Position numbers and translations under genes: made by a program. Under the pieces are notes generated by a model. The model made no database searches and had not been told where the DNA came from. It worked only from the letters and a program-made list of their open reading frames with translations. Below are positions 9,468 to 19,062 of a stretch of 64,000 nucleotides of DNA, piece after piece. The DNA is from Dolichospermum sp. FACHB-1091 (lineage in GTDB: Bacteria > Cyanobacteriota > Cyanobacteriia > Cyanobacteriales > Nostocaceae). The stretch is from contig NZ_JACJSB010000020.1 in the NCBI RefSeq assembly GCF_014697585.1, positions 18,069 through 82,068 of the forward strand. Reading direction: 5' to 3'. The first letter of the stretch is position 1; every line of letters begins with the position of its first letter.

Positions 9468-9725
9468 AATTTTCGGTAATTCAGAAGTTCAGAAATCGGG
9501 ATTTAGCACCGCTAAACCTTTACAGGAGTCAGGATCTAACACCAGTATAGGATATTTACGGTTACTTTCAATCCAGTGACAATGCCAAAAAATATAAATG
9601 TTTACATAAACATTTATATTTACTTTTTAAGGTAATTTATCTGACCTAGTAGATAAGTATCTGAGTCAAAGTAATTCCCTCTTTTAGAAACAAAAAATAT
9701 CAAAAAATATCTGGATTTCTTGTCT

Positions 9726-9823
9726 GTTCCCTATTCCCTGTTCCCTGTTCCCTATTCCCTGTTCCCTATTCCCTATTCCCTATTCCCTGTTCCCTGTTCC
9801 CTGTTCCCTGTTCCCTATTCTCT
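9726..9823. repeat. STRR heptamer array 1, (A/G)TTCCCT
   Basis: A tandem array of about 14 heptamers alternating ATTCCCT and GTTCCCT in the ruvB-hisF gap. It is followed by a spacer (about 9824-9930) that is repeated almost exactly after array 2. Such short tandemly repeated repetitive sequences are characteristic of filamentous heterocystous cyanobacteria. Confidence 0.85.
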
Positions 9824-10148
9824 ATTGTAAATATACAGTTGATTTTGCATCACTACTTACAGAGTTGATAGTTAAGTAGGTGAATGGAAAAAACGACATA
9901 AGTAACAAAAAGTAAAGTTGCTCAAAACCTATTTCCTATTCCCTATTCCCTATTCCCTGTTCCCTGTTCCCTGTTCCCTATTCCCTATTCCCTGTTCCCT
10001 GTTCCCTGTTCCCTGTTCCCTGTTCCCTGTTCCCTATTCTCTATTGTAAATATACAGTTGATTTTGCATCACTACTTACAGAGTTGATAGTTAAGTAGGT
10101 GAATGAAAAAAACGACATAAGTAACAAAAAGTAAAGTTGCTCAAAACC
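9824..10148. repeat. Segmental duplication with STRR array 2
   Basis: The spacer starting TCTATTGTAAATATACAG, which runs through AGAGTTGATAGTTAAGTAGG and ends CTCAAAACCTA, occurs at about 9821-9931 and again at about 10040-10150, a period of 219 bp (compare 9874 with 10093). Between the two lies a second TTCCCT heptamer array (about 9931-10040). The copies differ by only one or two bases outside the arrays, so the duplication looks recent. Confidence 0.8.
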
Positions 10149-10267
10149 TATTCCCTATTCCCTATTCCCTATTCCCTGTTCCCTGTTCCCTGTTCCCTGT
10201 TCCCTATTCCCTATTCCCTATTCCCTATTCCCTTGTCATAACGACAATTTTTAACGCCAACCTACTT
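10093..10267 (+). mobile_element. MITE-like element with AAGTAGGT ends and internal STRR array, copy A
   Basis: Bounded by AAGTAGGT (10093-10100) and ACCTACTT (10260-10267). The left arm contains CGACATAAGTAACAAAAAGT, the middle is heptamer array 3 (about 10150-10233), and the right arm is CTTGTCATAACGACAATTTT plus TAACGCC. The same order of parts recurs at 25026-25138 and, inverted, at 48394-48521. A left arm without its right arm starts at 9874. No coding capacity. Confidence 0.7.
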
Positions 10268-10476
10268 AGTAATTCTGACAATTTTCAGTTTTAACCCGGA
10301 ACACTAAAACAGTAATTGATAATTATTCAGTCCTATTTTTCAATTACACCCATACCTCCTTGAGTATATTTGAGTCTGGACAAGACCCATTGGATCTTGA
10401 TCCACTCTTGTCATCTATTCCCCAATTGCCTTTACAATTAAAATTCCTAGCAATTACCAGGAGCAAAAAAGTTATT

Positions 10477-11250
10477 ATGTTGTCTAAAAGAATCTTACCT
10501 TGTCTAGATGTCAAAGCTGGCAGAGTTGTCAAAGGAATTAACTTTGTTGATCTCAAGGATGCGGGTGATCCGGTAGAACTGGCCAGGGTTTATAATCAAG
10601 CCGGTGCTGATGAGTTAGTATTTCTAGATATTACAGCCACTCATGAAGACAGAAACACGATTATTGATGTGGTTTACCGCACTGCTGAACAGGTCTTCAT
10701 TCCCCTGACCGTGGGTGGAGGAATTCAAACCTTAGAAAATGTTAAAGATTTATTACGAGCCGGGGCTGACAAGGTTAGTATTAATTCTGCGGCGGTCAGA
10801 AACCCAGATTTAATTAATCAAGCCAGCGATCGCTTTGGAAATCAGTGTATTGTTGTAGCTATTGATGCTAGATGCAGACCTGATACCGAGAATCCGGGCT
10901 GGGATGTATATGTTCGCGGTGGTAGAGAAAATACTGGTATAGATGCTTTAGAGTGGGCTAAAGAAGTAACAAAAAGGGGGGCGGGAGAATTATTAGTTAC
11001 AAGTATGGACGCTGATGGTACTCAAGCTGGTTATGATTTGGACTTGACAAAAGCGATCGCTAATGCTGTAGAAATTCCTGTCATTGCTTCTGGTGGCGCT
11101 GGAAACTGTGAACACATTCACACTGCTTTAACTCAAGGTAAAGCGGAAGCCGCACTGTTAGCATCATTGTTACATTTCGGACAACTCAGCGTAGCACAAA
11201 TTAAGAATTATTTGCAAGAACGTAATGTTCCTGTTCGTCTTCCTGCTTGA
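10477..11250 (+). CDS. hisF: Imidazole glycerol phosphate synthase, cyclase subunit
   Basis: HisF is the (beta/alpha)8 cyclase that, with the HisH glutaminase, converts PRFAR and ammonia to imidazole glycerol phosphate and AICAR in histidine biosynthesis. I start it at the ATG giving [20 protein letters not shown] (257 residues), the family's usual N-terminus. This places the catalytic Asp at position 11 (CLDV) and the second in VVAIDAR (about 130). An in-frame extension back to 10360 is not supported. A CCAGGAG element (10457-10463) lies upstream. Phosphate-binding loops GGGIQT and ASGGAG are present. Confidence 0.95.
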   Translation: MLSKRILPCLDVKAGRVVKGINFVDLKDAGDPVELARVYNQAGADELVFLDITATHEDRNTIIDVVYRTAEQVFIPLTVGGGIQTLENVKDLLRAGADKVSINSAAVRNPDLINQASDRFGNQCIVVAIDARCRPDTENPGWDVYVRGGRENTGIDALEWAKEVTKRGAGELLVTSMDADGTQAGYDLDLTKAIANAVEIPVIASGGAGNCEHIHTALTQGKAEAALLASLLHFGQLSVAQIKNYLQERNVPVRLPA

Positions 11251-11350
11251 TATCAGATCATAGCGACCAACTACCGCCGTCGAACATCAAACACAGTTTT
11301 CTGAAAGAGTGTTAAGATAATGGTACTTCTATGAAGAAATATTAAGAAAT

Positions 11351-11542
11351 ATGTTGATTCCTATTTTAATCTTTGATGTGGCGCTTGTAGCATGGTCTCT
11401 ACACCTGATGGAAAAAGCTTTTGAGCATAAAGAATTTTCTTTCATGTTAGCTGGTATGATAGTGGCATTAGCCGCAGTAGCAATGCTGGTGGTCTATTTT
11501 TTAATGGGACACTGTATGAGCTATTTGTTACAAATTTCTTAA
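11351..11542 (+). CDS. Small two-helix membrane protein, unknown
   Basis: A 63-residue hydrophobic protein with two predicted membrane helices: IPILIFDVALVAWSLHLM (about 3-20) and FMLAGMIVALAAVAMLVVYFLM (about 31-52), joined by a short charged loop EKAFEHKE. I do not recognise it. The strong amphipathic organisation and clean ATG argue for a real gene. It lies 100 bp after hisF on the same strand. Small membrane subunits of this size occur in photosynthetic complexes, but no such motif is visible. Confidence 0.5.
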   Translation: MLIPILIFDVALVAWSLHLMEKAFEHKEFSFMLAGMIVALAAVAMLVVYFLMGHCMSYLLQIS

Positions 11543-11685
11543 TTAAAATAGAGGTCAAAATGATTCCGTGGACTAGGAAATGATATATAGTTATCATCAA
11601 CAGAATTAAGGCTTATCTATAGCCATTAGAGAAATTCAATTGTTATATTAAACTAAATCACTAGTATGTTAAGGATTTAGTAACT

Positions 11686-12372
11686 GTGCGAGATGATTTA
11701 CAAGAATTGGATATTAGTCATGACGAACTGCAAAAATTGACTAACTTACCTGTTAATAATAAATTAATAATTATTACCGATATTATTCAGGAATTAAGTA
11801 GACAATTGCTAAAAAAAGTTAAAGAAACAGAAAATCCAACGTTAGTTTTTGCAGGACTTTCTATTTGCGCTTTTATATATCTGTTGGTAAAGTCATCATT
11901 TTTAATACCATTGATTGTCTTTCTTTTTTGGACAGGGGGAAGTATACAAACTATATTGTATTTCCTATGGAAAGGAAAAAGTAGGTTTCTCAAACAACAT
12001 CAGACAAATTCTTTACGGATTTTATTGAATGATGTAGAAAGATATAATTCCGTGATTAAAGCTATAGATATTAATGACCAAATCGAGGATGCTGGTAATT
12101 TAGGAGTGGGTATTCAAGAAAGAGAAAAAGTATTAGCAGCACTGGAACTAACGAGGAATGATTTAATCCGCGCTTTAAAGACTGAGAGAATTTTGCGAGA
12201 GAATAAAAGTTTTATTATTACTAATTCTGATTTATTTGCTAATAATTTAGCAACTTTAGCCTCAATGCAAATTACAGAAGAAGCCACAGAACATGGTAAA
12301 TTATTAAATGAAGCTTTACAAATTTCCTTAGATGTACAACAGGAAATGAAAAAGTTGCAAAATAAAAGTTAA
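11686..12372 (+). CDS. Hypothetical membrane protein with cytoplasmic helical domain
   Basis: A 228-residue protein starting at GTG (RDDLQELDISHDELQ), with AAGGA about 12 bases upstream. It has two adjacent hydrophobic spans (about 52-90: TLVFAGLSICAFIYLLVKSS and FLIPLIVFLFWTGGSIQTIL) and a long charged helical C-terminal half with coiled-coil character (VLAALELTRNDLIRALKTER). I do not recognise it. The pattern is a hairpin-anchored protein with a large cytoplasmic region. It precedes the DUF1350 gene by 40 bp and may be cotranscribed with it. Confidence 0.6.
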   Translation: MRDDLQELDISHDELQKLTNLPVNNKLIIITDIIQELSRQLLKKVKETENPTLVFAGLSICAFIYLLVKSSFLIPLIVFLFWTGGSIQTILYFLWKGKSRFLKQHQTNSLRILLNDVERYNSVIKAIDINDQIEDAGNLGVGIQEREKVLAALELTRNDLIRALKTERILRENKSFIITNSDLFANNLATLASMQITEEATEHGKLLNEALQISLDVQQEMKKLQNKS

Positions 12373-12412
12373 AATCAGAATACAATCATTAGACAATTAA
12401 TAAATTCTAGCA

Positions 12413-13186
12413 ATGAACTGGCAAGAAATTAGAGGTAATTGGGTCATTATTCCCCGTCACCCCGTGGGGATTATTCACTTTTTAGGTGGTGCATTTGTAG
12501 CTACTTTACCACATTTAACCTATCGTTGGTTACTCGAACATCTCGCTGCTAAAGGATATGTAGTGATTGCGACACCTTTCGTGAACACATTGGATCATAT
12601 AGCGATCGCCAAAAATGTATTAATTAACTTTGAACGCACCCTAGAAAGGTTACAAGAATCAGGAGAAATACGGAAAATTTACCTTCCTACCTATGGAATA
12701 GGACATAGTATGGGTTGTAAACTGCATTTACTTATTGGTAGTCTTTTTTCAGTACAACGTGCTGGTAATATTTTAATCTCCTTTAATAACTTTGCTGCGA
12801 GTGAAGCTATACCCTTAGTAGAACAGTTAAATTCTCAATTAAATTCCCAATTAGACATTGAATTTACACCTACACCTGCAGAAACCAACCAGATAGTACG
12901 CGAAAGTTATCAAATTCGGCGGAATTTATTAATCAGATTTAATAAAGATACTCTAGATCAATCAGCAGACTTAACAAAAATTTTACAAAAACTCTTTCCT
13001 GATATGATAACAACACAAACTTTATCAGGAAATCATACCACACCTTTAGGACAGGATATTAAATGGCAACCTGGAAATTCTTTCAGTCCTTTTGATGCTT
13101 TAGGACAATGGTTAAAACAAGAAGTTTATCGAGATCTAAATCAATTAAAACAAGTTATGTTATTCTGGTTAAGTCCCCTTTCATGA
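12413..13186 (+). CDS. DUF1350 family protein (alpha/beta-hydrolase-like)
   Basis: The 257-residue protein starts MNWQEIRGNWVIIPRHPVG and continues IIHFLGGAFVATLPHLTYRW, the hallmark of DUF1350, a family restricted to cyanobacteria and plastid-bearing eukaryotes. GIGHSMGCKLHLLIGS (about 101-116) has the G-x-S-x-G nucleophile elbow of an alpha/beta hydrolase, and GNHTTP near residue 205 carries a candidate catalytic His. No enzymatic activity is established for the family. There is no signal peptide. Confidence 0.83.
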   Translation: MNWQEIRGNWVIIPRHPVGIIHFLGGAFVATLPHLTYRWLLEHLAAKGYVVIATPFVNTLDHIAIAKNVLINFERTLERLQESGEIRKIYLPTYGIGHSMGCKLHLLIGSLFSVQRAGNILISFNNFAASEAIPLVEQLNSQLNSQLDIEFTPTPAETNQIVRESYQIRRNLLIRFNKDTLDQSADLTKILQKLFPDMITTQTLSGNHTTPLGQDIKWQPGNSFSPFDALGQWLKQEVYRDLNQLKQVMLFWLSPLS

Positions 13187-13249
13187 TTCTAATTTAATAC
13201 TTTCAGAAAATTGAGAAAAGCCTTGATTACTAGGTTATGTTCCCTAAAT

Positions 13250-13298
13250 CAACCTAACAAATATGTTGGGTTTTGCTCCCCTCAACCCAACCTACAAA
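13250..13298. repeat. Palindromic AACCCAAC repeat
   Basis: CAACCTAACAAATATGTTGG runs into GTTTTGCTCCCCTCAACCC and AACCTAC: a dispersed cyanobacterial repeat with imperfect inverted parts. A larger relative with the same core (GTAGGTTGGGTTGA) is at 61965-62046. It lies in the gap between the DUF1350 gene and the response regulator gene. Confidence 0.5.
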
Positions 13299-13463
13299 AA
13301 AGTAAAGGTATTGTAATTGATATTTATTTAAAGTGTCATTATATCTCAGGTCATTTGCATATAAATTACATCAAATTTAGGGAAAGATATAAAACTTCTA
13401 CTCTCTGCACCTCTGCAGGAGATAAATCAAAGATATAATTTTAATTATATTCAGTAACATCCA

Positions 13464-14600
13464 ATGTTTGAAATATTAGTAATTGATGATGATCGCTCCG
13501 TACAAATATTTCTGAAAAGAATTTTAGAAAAACAAGGTTATGAAGTGATTACTGCTAGTACGGGAGAAGAAGGAATTTTAAGAACTTTAGATTCACATCC
13601 AGCCCTAATTATATGTGATTGGATTATGCCAGGTTTGAGTGGTTTAGAAGTGTGCGATCGCATTAAAAAAGATCCCAGATTATCTACCACATTTTTTATT
13701 TTATTAACATCTTTAGATTCAGTCGCTAATCGAGTGAAGGGATTAGATGCTGGTGCTGATGATTTTATCACCAAACCTATTGAACAAAATGAACTACAAG
13801 CAAGGGTAAGAGCCGGTTTACGTATACATCAATTAAGTCATGATTTACATACCCAAAAGCTCCTTTTAGAAACGGAATTAGCCGAAGCTACAGAATATGT
13901 AAAATCTCTTTTACCTCTACCTCTTAATCACCCTTTGAGTATTAAATTTAAGTTTGTGCCATCACGGCAACTTGGTGGAGATTGTTTTGACTATAATTGG
14001 CTTGATCCCGATTCTTTAGCAATCTATTTATTAGATGCTTCTGGCCATGGACTCAAAGCGACTTTACCATCTATTTCCGTATTAAATCTATTACGTTCCC
14101 GCGCTCTCAATGATTTAAATTACCATCAACCTAGTGAGGTTTTAGCGGCTTTAAACAATACCTTTCAAATGAATTATCAAAATGATAAGTATTTTACGAT
14201 TTGGTATGGAGTTTATAATCGAATTAGTCGTCAGTTAACCTATTCTAGTGCTGGACATCCCCCAGCAATCATTCTCTCTGGAAACTCCCTCGTTAACACA
14301 GAAGTAAAAAGATTAAAAACTCCAGGAATACCGATTGGGATGTTTCCTGAAGCCAAGTATGTTGATGCTTCTTGTCACATTGAGAAGTCTAGCACCCTTT
14401 ATATTTTTAGTGATGGTGCTTATGAAATAACTCAATCAAATGGTACTCTTTGGAGTTTAGAAGGTTTAATTCAGATTCTCATTAGCTTACAGTATTCTGT
14501 TAATAACCAACTTGATTATATACTGGACTACCTAATTAACTTAAACTCCAAAGAAACATTTGAGGATGATTTATCTATTCTTCAAATCAAATTTGATTAA
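13464..14600 (+). CDS. Response regulator with PP2C/SpoIIE-type phosphatase output
   Basis: The 378-residue protein has an N-terminal receiver domain (1-120) with acidic pair D9-D10, phospho-acceptor D52 in CDWIMPG, T82/S83 and K104 in ITKP. A linker helix (about 125-150) leads to a PP2C-like phosphatase domain, with metal-binding GGDCFDY (171-177), LLDASGHGLKA (about 190) and FSDGAYE (about 325). This is the RsbU/SpoIIE layout: a phosphorylated receiver activates a phosphatase that dephosphorylates a STAS antagonist. The STAS gene sits head-to-head at its 3' end with no spare base, supporting a functional pair. Confidence 0.88.
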   Translation: MFEILVIDDDRSVQIFLKRILEKQGYEVITASTGEEGILRTLDSHPALIICDWIMPGLSGLEVCDRIKKDPRLSTTFFILLTSLDSVANRVKGLDAGADDFITKPIEQNELQARVRAGLRIHQLSHDLHTQKLLLETELAEATEYVKSLLPLPLNHPLSIKFKFVPSRQLGGDCFDYNWLDPDSLAIYLLDASGHGLKATLPSISVLNLLRSRALNDLNYHQPSEVLAALNNTFQMNYQNDKYFTIWYGVYNRISRQLTYSSAGHPPAIILSGNSLVNTEVKRLKTPGIPIGMFPEAKYVDASCHIEKSSTLYIFSDGAYEITQSNGTLWSLEGLIQILISLQYSVNNQLDYILDYLINLNSKETFEDDLSILQIKFD

Positions 14601-14927
14601 TTAGCTGACAGAAACTAAAAGATTTTCAAAGGTCTCTTGACTAGGAACAATTGTAAATTTGCTATCCATGCCAGTTAATTCAAATAACATTTTAACTTGG
14701 TCATTAGCAGAACAAATAACCATCTTGATCCCAAACTCCTGTAAGGTTTTAAATGTTGAAACTAAAGTACCTAAACCAAAACTATCCATAAAGGTGACAT
14801 TATGACAATCAATCAACACAATTTTTATTCCAGTTGCGATCGCTTCTTTGATATTTTTATGAAATTCCGATGAGGTACTGGCATGAAAATTTCCATTGAT
14901 TACAATCACTTTTACCTGCTGATTCAT
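14601..14927 (-). CDS. STAS-domain anti-sigma factor antagonist
   Basis: A 108-residue single STAS domain of the SpoIIAA/RsbV type. The switch loop is VTFMDSFGLGTLVS with S49 the likely phosphorylated serine; the residue after it is Phe where many homologues have Ser. In this family the unphosphorylated form binds an anti-sigma kinase and frees a sigma factor. The convergent phosphatase at 13464-14600 is the natural candidate to reactivate it. The cognate anti-sigma kinase is not in the window. Confidence 0.87.
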   Translation of the reverse strand: MNQQVKVIVINGNFHASTSSEFHKNIKEAIATGIKIVLIDCHNVTFMDSFGLGTLVSTFKTLQEFGIKMVICSANDQVKMLFELTGMDSKFTIVPSQETFENLLVSVS

Positions 14928-15125
14928 AAGATACTAATCTTGATTTAATTTCAGAGTGTTTAGATGGTGATGTTGTTAGTATATACTAAATATTTAGATA
15001 TTACAAAAAATATTTAGTAAAGAAAAACATCAAGTGTTCTTTAATTAAGAATACATTAATGTTTTTGAAAAATAAAACAGGAAACTTCAAGAGTTTCTGA
15101 TCAATTTATCAACAGAAAATAAACT

Positions 15126-15800
15126 TTACATCGGACTTACCCTAGCTCGATATAGCAACTGATCACGTTGCATATAGCCTGCATAACGTACCGTAACTAT
15201 CTCTCCTGGTTGTGCTGTTCCCTCCAGTAATTGATGCAATTGCGGATTATAGGGGATTTGATCACCCACAGAAGCGATCGCCCTCACACCCCAAGCCTGT
15301 AATAATGCCTCTAAAGGCTTATCTACCAAAGGTAATATTTTTACTGCTGCTAACTGATGATCCTCCCTAGCTCTATAAGCCGCTGTTGGCCATTGTAGCA
15401 GCAGTGATTCTAATATTTGTAAACTTGACCGCTGAAATTCCTGTTGTAATAATTCCCTTTGTTGTAACATTGACAACGATATTCTTTTATGCTCATTTTG
15501 TAATTCTGTTATTTGTTGTAATAAGTCTATATTATAATCTTCACGCTGAGTTTTTGCTGTTTTCAATGATAAACCCTGAACACCAAAAGTTTCTGCCAAT
15601 TCACCCCCAGATATTTGCAAAACCTGTGATATTTTTAGTAATACCTCCACCCGCATCTGCCGAATTTTTCCCCTCCGTAACTGCAAAATTTGCCACTGAG
15701 AAACACCAGCAGCTAGACTCAAGGATTTAAAACTGGTAAAACCGACCTTTTGCATTAAATTTTGCAAATTCTGGGTGAAGTCAGCTTGGGACATGGGCAA
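15126..15800 (-). CDS. HTH domain fused to GrpE-like C-terminal domain
   Basis: A 224-residue protein. Residues about 1-75 form an XRE-like helix-turn-helix (FKSLSLAAGVSQWQILQLRR, then RVEVLLKISQVLQISGGELA). A Gln/Glu/Leu coiled coil follows (about 88-125). The last hundred residues resemble the GrpE beta-domain: IPYNPQLHQLLEGTAQPGEI, then VRYAGYMQRDQLLYRARV, compare the VPxDPxxHQA and PGxVxxVxxxGYxxxxRxLRxAxV pattern of nucleotide-exchange factors. The combination suggests a regulator that could contact DnaK. The GrpE assignment is inferred from motif order, not from a search. Confidence 0.7.
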   Translation of the reverse strand: MPMSQADFTQNLQNLMQKVGFTSFKSLSLAAGVSQWQILQLRRGKIRQMRVEVLLKISQVLQISGGELAETFGVQGLSLKTAKTQREDYNIDLLQQITELQNEHKRISLSMLQQRELLQQEFQRSSLQILESLLLQWPTAAYRAREDHQLAAVKILPLVDKPLEALLQAWGVRAIASVGDQIPYNPQLHQLLEGTAQPGEIVTVRYAGYMQRDQLLYRARVSPM

Positions 15801-16013
15801 AAGCGTATAAGGCGTTAATAGCCATTATACCCCCTTATATGGCTTTATTCTTCTAGTCAACTTCCGAGCATCCTTTGAAGATAATGACTTTTACAAAAGG
15901 CGTAATGGTATCATAGAAGCGTATAAGCGAAAAACATATAATTAGGTAATAGGCAAAAGGGTTAATTATTGAAAATCTTGCCGATAGCATAAGGGTAATC
16001 AGAATTAGTCTTC

Positions 16014-17603
16014 ATGAAAATATTTTTTTGGCGTTCTTCCTACAGATTAATCACAACCCTGTGCTTGTTGGGATTGACTGCTGCATCAGAACCAGTAAGC
16101 AAGAATCAGGATGTAGAATTGCAAATTGGCATTGTGCAGCGATTTGGGGCTAAACCCACCGACAAATTAGAATTAGCCCCCACAAAAGGCGATCGCTTAA
16201 CATTAAAATTTGTGGTTGATAATCAGCAGCAAACCTTAACCACCGACCAACCCATTCGGTTAGCAACAGTTATGGAAACCTTGATCCAACGGGAGATTAA
16301 GGAAGTATTAGTTTTGGGTGACTTCCGTACCTTTGAAACAGCCGAAGATAGCGCCAACCACTGGCGCTCCCAGGGGATAGAAGTGGAAATAGCCCAGCCA
16401 GAACGCTGGCAAGTATGGGCAAAACGGGACGTTTACAGCACTCCCTTAATTCGCCGTTTGCTATTACAAAGTATAAAAACATCTGGCGATCAAAATGCTT
16501 ATTTAGCCACAAATATTCGTCAACAAGTACCAAAAATTACTTGGAGTGTCAATGGCAAAAAGTACAGTCCAAATTATCTAGAAGTAAGTACAGGTAAAGA
16601 CATAATTAAGGTCAAGACAGGTGATCAATCCAAAACAACCCCCCAAAAAAACTTCAACTATGGGGGAAGAATGACTTTACAGCCCAATGCTTACGGGAAT
16701 TACACTTTAGTCAATACAGTACCATTAGAAACCTATATTCGTGGTGTTTTACCCTATGAAATTGGTACAAACGCGCCAAAAGCAGCCCTAGAAGCACAAG
16801 CCATTATTGCTCGCACCTATGCCTTACGTAATGTCCGTAGATTTGCAGTAGATAATTATCAGTTATGTGCTGATACTCACTGTCAAGTTTATCAGGGACT
16901 CAGCGGAGTTGCTAAAAATACAGATCAGGCCATTGCCTCTACTAGAGGTCAGGTTCTTACTTATAAGAATGAAATAGTTGATGCTTTGTATTCTTCCACT
17001 ACAGGTGGTGTAACTGCTAACTTTAGCGATATTTGGAATGGTGAAGACCGTCCCTATTTAAAACCAGTTATAGACGCTGCTAATAGTAATATTTGGAACT
17101 TGTCTAATCAGAATTTAGCAGATGATCAGAATTTCCAGAAATTCATCGCCCTCAAGGACGGATTTAATGAGAGTACATGGGATGTATTCCGTTGGCGCCG
17201 AGAAACTGATATCAATACAATTACCAAAGACTTGCAGAAATTTTTACGAGCTAAAAAAAGCCCTGACAGCAAATTCCAAACAATTCAGGCCATGTCTATC
17301 GTTAAACGCAGTCCCAGTGGCAGAATTTTAAAATTAGCTGTAAAAACGGATATCGGTATTTTTACTTTACAAAAAGATGAAGTTCGCAGTGCTTTTGCAG
17401 CACCCATTAGCACGCTTTTTTATATTGAACCTCTTAACAAAGGACAAAGGAATATTTGGGGATATGCTTTTATCGGTGGTGGCTTAGGACATGGCGTGGG
17501 TTTGAGTCAAACAGGCGCTCAGAATTTAGCCAAGTTAGGTTGGTCTAGCGCCAAGATTCTAGAATTTTATTATCCTGGTACTAAAATTAAAGGCAGTAGG
17601 TAA
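16014..17603 (+). CDS. SpoIID/LytB domain protein
   Basis: The 529-residue protein starts with a signal or membrane-anchor segment (SSYRLITTLCLLGLTAASEP). The SpoIID signature is VPLETYIRGVLPYEIGTNAP followed by ALEAQAIIARTYALRN (about 238-280), with YQGLSG, YSSTTGG and the C-terminal HGVGLSQTGAQNLAKLGW (about 495-512). SpoIID of sporulating bacteria is a lytic transglycosylase that needs denuded glycan; in cyanobacteria the homologue is presumed to act in the periplasm on peptidoglycan. Its last 20 bp and downstream flank are duplicated at about 18458 beside the second petF gene. Confidence 0.87.
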   Translation: MKIFFWRSSYRLITTLCLLGLTAASEPVSKNQDVELQIGIVQRFGAKPTDKLELAPTKGDRLTLKFVVDNQQQTLTTDQPIRLATVMETLIQREIKEVLVLGDFRTFETAEDSANHWRSQGIEVEIAQPERWQVWAKRDVYSTPLIRRLLLQSIKTSGDQNAYLATNIRQQVPKITWSVNGKKYSPNYLEVSTGKDIIKVKTGDQSKTTPQKNFNYGGRMTLQPNAYGNYTLVNTVPLETYIRGVLPYEIGTNAPKAALEAQAIIARTYALRNVRRFAVDNYQLCADTHCQVYQGLSGVAKNTDQAIASTRGQVLTYKNEIVDALYSSTTGGVTANFSDIWNGEDRPYLKPVIDAANSNIWNLSNQNLADDQNFQKFIALKDGFNESTWDVFRWRRETDINTITKDLQKFLRAKKSPDSKFQTIQAMSIVKRSPSGRILKLAVKTDIGIFTLQKDEVRSAFAAPISTLFYIEPLNKGQRNIWGYAFIGGGLGHGVGLSQTGAQNLAKLGWSSAKILEFYYPGTKIKGSR

Positions 17604-18183
17604 TTGGGGAATTGGTAGAAAATCTGAATCAGTAGATCATCCCCAATCCCCGGACTGAATTATTATTGCTAATAGCCAGATAGCTAAAGCTTAGTAGATG
17701 TCTTCTTCTTTATGGGTATAGATTTCAACATTAGAAGTAGGTCTAGCAACACAAGTTAAAACATATCCAGCTTCGATTTGATCATCATCTAAGAAAGACT
17801 GATCAGATTGGTCAACAGTACCGGATTTGATTTTACCCGCACAGCTTGAACAAGCGCCAGCGCGACAGGAGTAGGGTAAGTCTAATCCTTGATCTTCGGC
17901 AATATCTAGAATATATTCATCTTCGGGAACTTCAATAGTTGTGTCTAAACCTTCGGCTTCGTTGATAAGTCTCACTTTGTAAGTAGCCATTTAATTATCC
18001 TCTCTTGTGAAATCGGCTCTATAAGTTATTTTGATGCAAGTAATAGAGCTATTCTGATAGAATTAGCCGCTAGTTAAAATTTGCTTCAATTCTGATACTA
18101 AGGGAAAAGTTACAATTTATAACAGAAAATCGCACCCGATTAGAAATGAAATTTATTTACAGAAGACTAATAAGTTTTTATTA
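17580..18183. repeat. Copy 1 of ~600-bp duplication carrying petF
   Basis: The segment begins inside the last codons of the SpoIID-like gene (CTAAAATTAAAGGCAGTAGG), includes the whole ferredoxin gene and ends after AGAAGACTAATAAGTTTTT. It matches 18458-19058, shifted by 874-878 bp, in coding and both non-coding flanks. Confidence 0.88.
17691..17990 (-). CDS. petF: [2Fe-2S] plant-type ferredoxin, copy 1
   Basis: The 99-residue protein is a classic photosynthetic ferredoxin. Cluster ligands are C42, C47 and C50 in [10 protein letters not shown] and C80 in VLTC; the acidic C-terminal KEED-x-Y end is present. It carries electrons from photosystem I to FNR, NDH-1, nitrite reductase and other partners in the cytosol. 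It differs from copy 2 at scattered positions (for example [15 protein letters not shown] against [15 protein letters not shown]), so both copies have diverged under constraint. The upstream region is also shared with copy 2, implying similar promoters. Confidence 0.93.
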   Translation of the reverse strand: MATYKVRLINEAEGLDTTIEVPEDEYILDIAEDQGLDLPYSCRAGACSSCAGKIKSGTVDQSDQSFLDDDQIEAGYVLTCVARPTSNVEIYTHKEEDIY

Positions 18184-18457
18184 TCTAAAACAGGATTTTA
18201 GATAGATGTCAATAGATTTTCGATTGACTCCACACTCTAGGGTAGAGCTTGAGGATTTTAGATTGGCGCAACATTGGATTAGTTCCGTCCTGAAGGGGCA
18301 GAGCTTGTACCGAAAATTCCCAATCTAAAATCTAAAATCTAAAATCTAAAATTTTTTGGTCAAATTACATCTTGGTGAGTGGGACTGATGAAAATGCGCG
18401 GTACTGATAGAATGAAACGATATTTGTGAATGAAGTTGCTGCTATCGCTAACAACTG
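18184..18457. repeat. Unique spacer between ferredoxin copies with (AATCTAA) repeats
   Basis: The spacer carries an inverted pair, GATTTTAGATTGG (about 18254-18266) and CCAATCTAAAATC (about 18320-18332), followed by a tandem run of TCTAAAA units to about 18353. It is a small dispersed-repeat insertion between the duplicated blocks. No gene is present. Confidence 0.6.
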
Positions 18458-19058
<601 letters not shown>

Positions 19059-19062
19059 ATAT

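Noticed and set aside
10360..10476. N-terminal extension of hisF
   Set aside because: HisF proteins start [12 protein letters not shown]; the extension has no family match and would move the catalytic Asp away from position 11.
13211..13438. 75-codon ORF after the DUF1350 gene
   Set aside because: It runs through a dispersed AACCCAAC palindromic repeat and opens with a non-ATG codon; no protein-like features.
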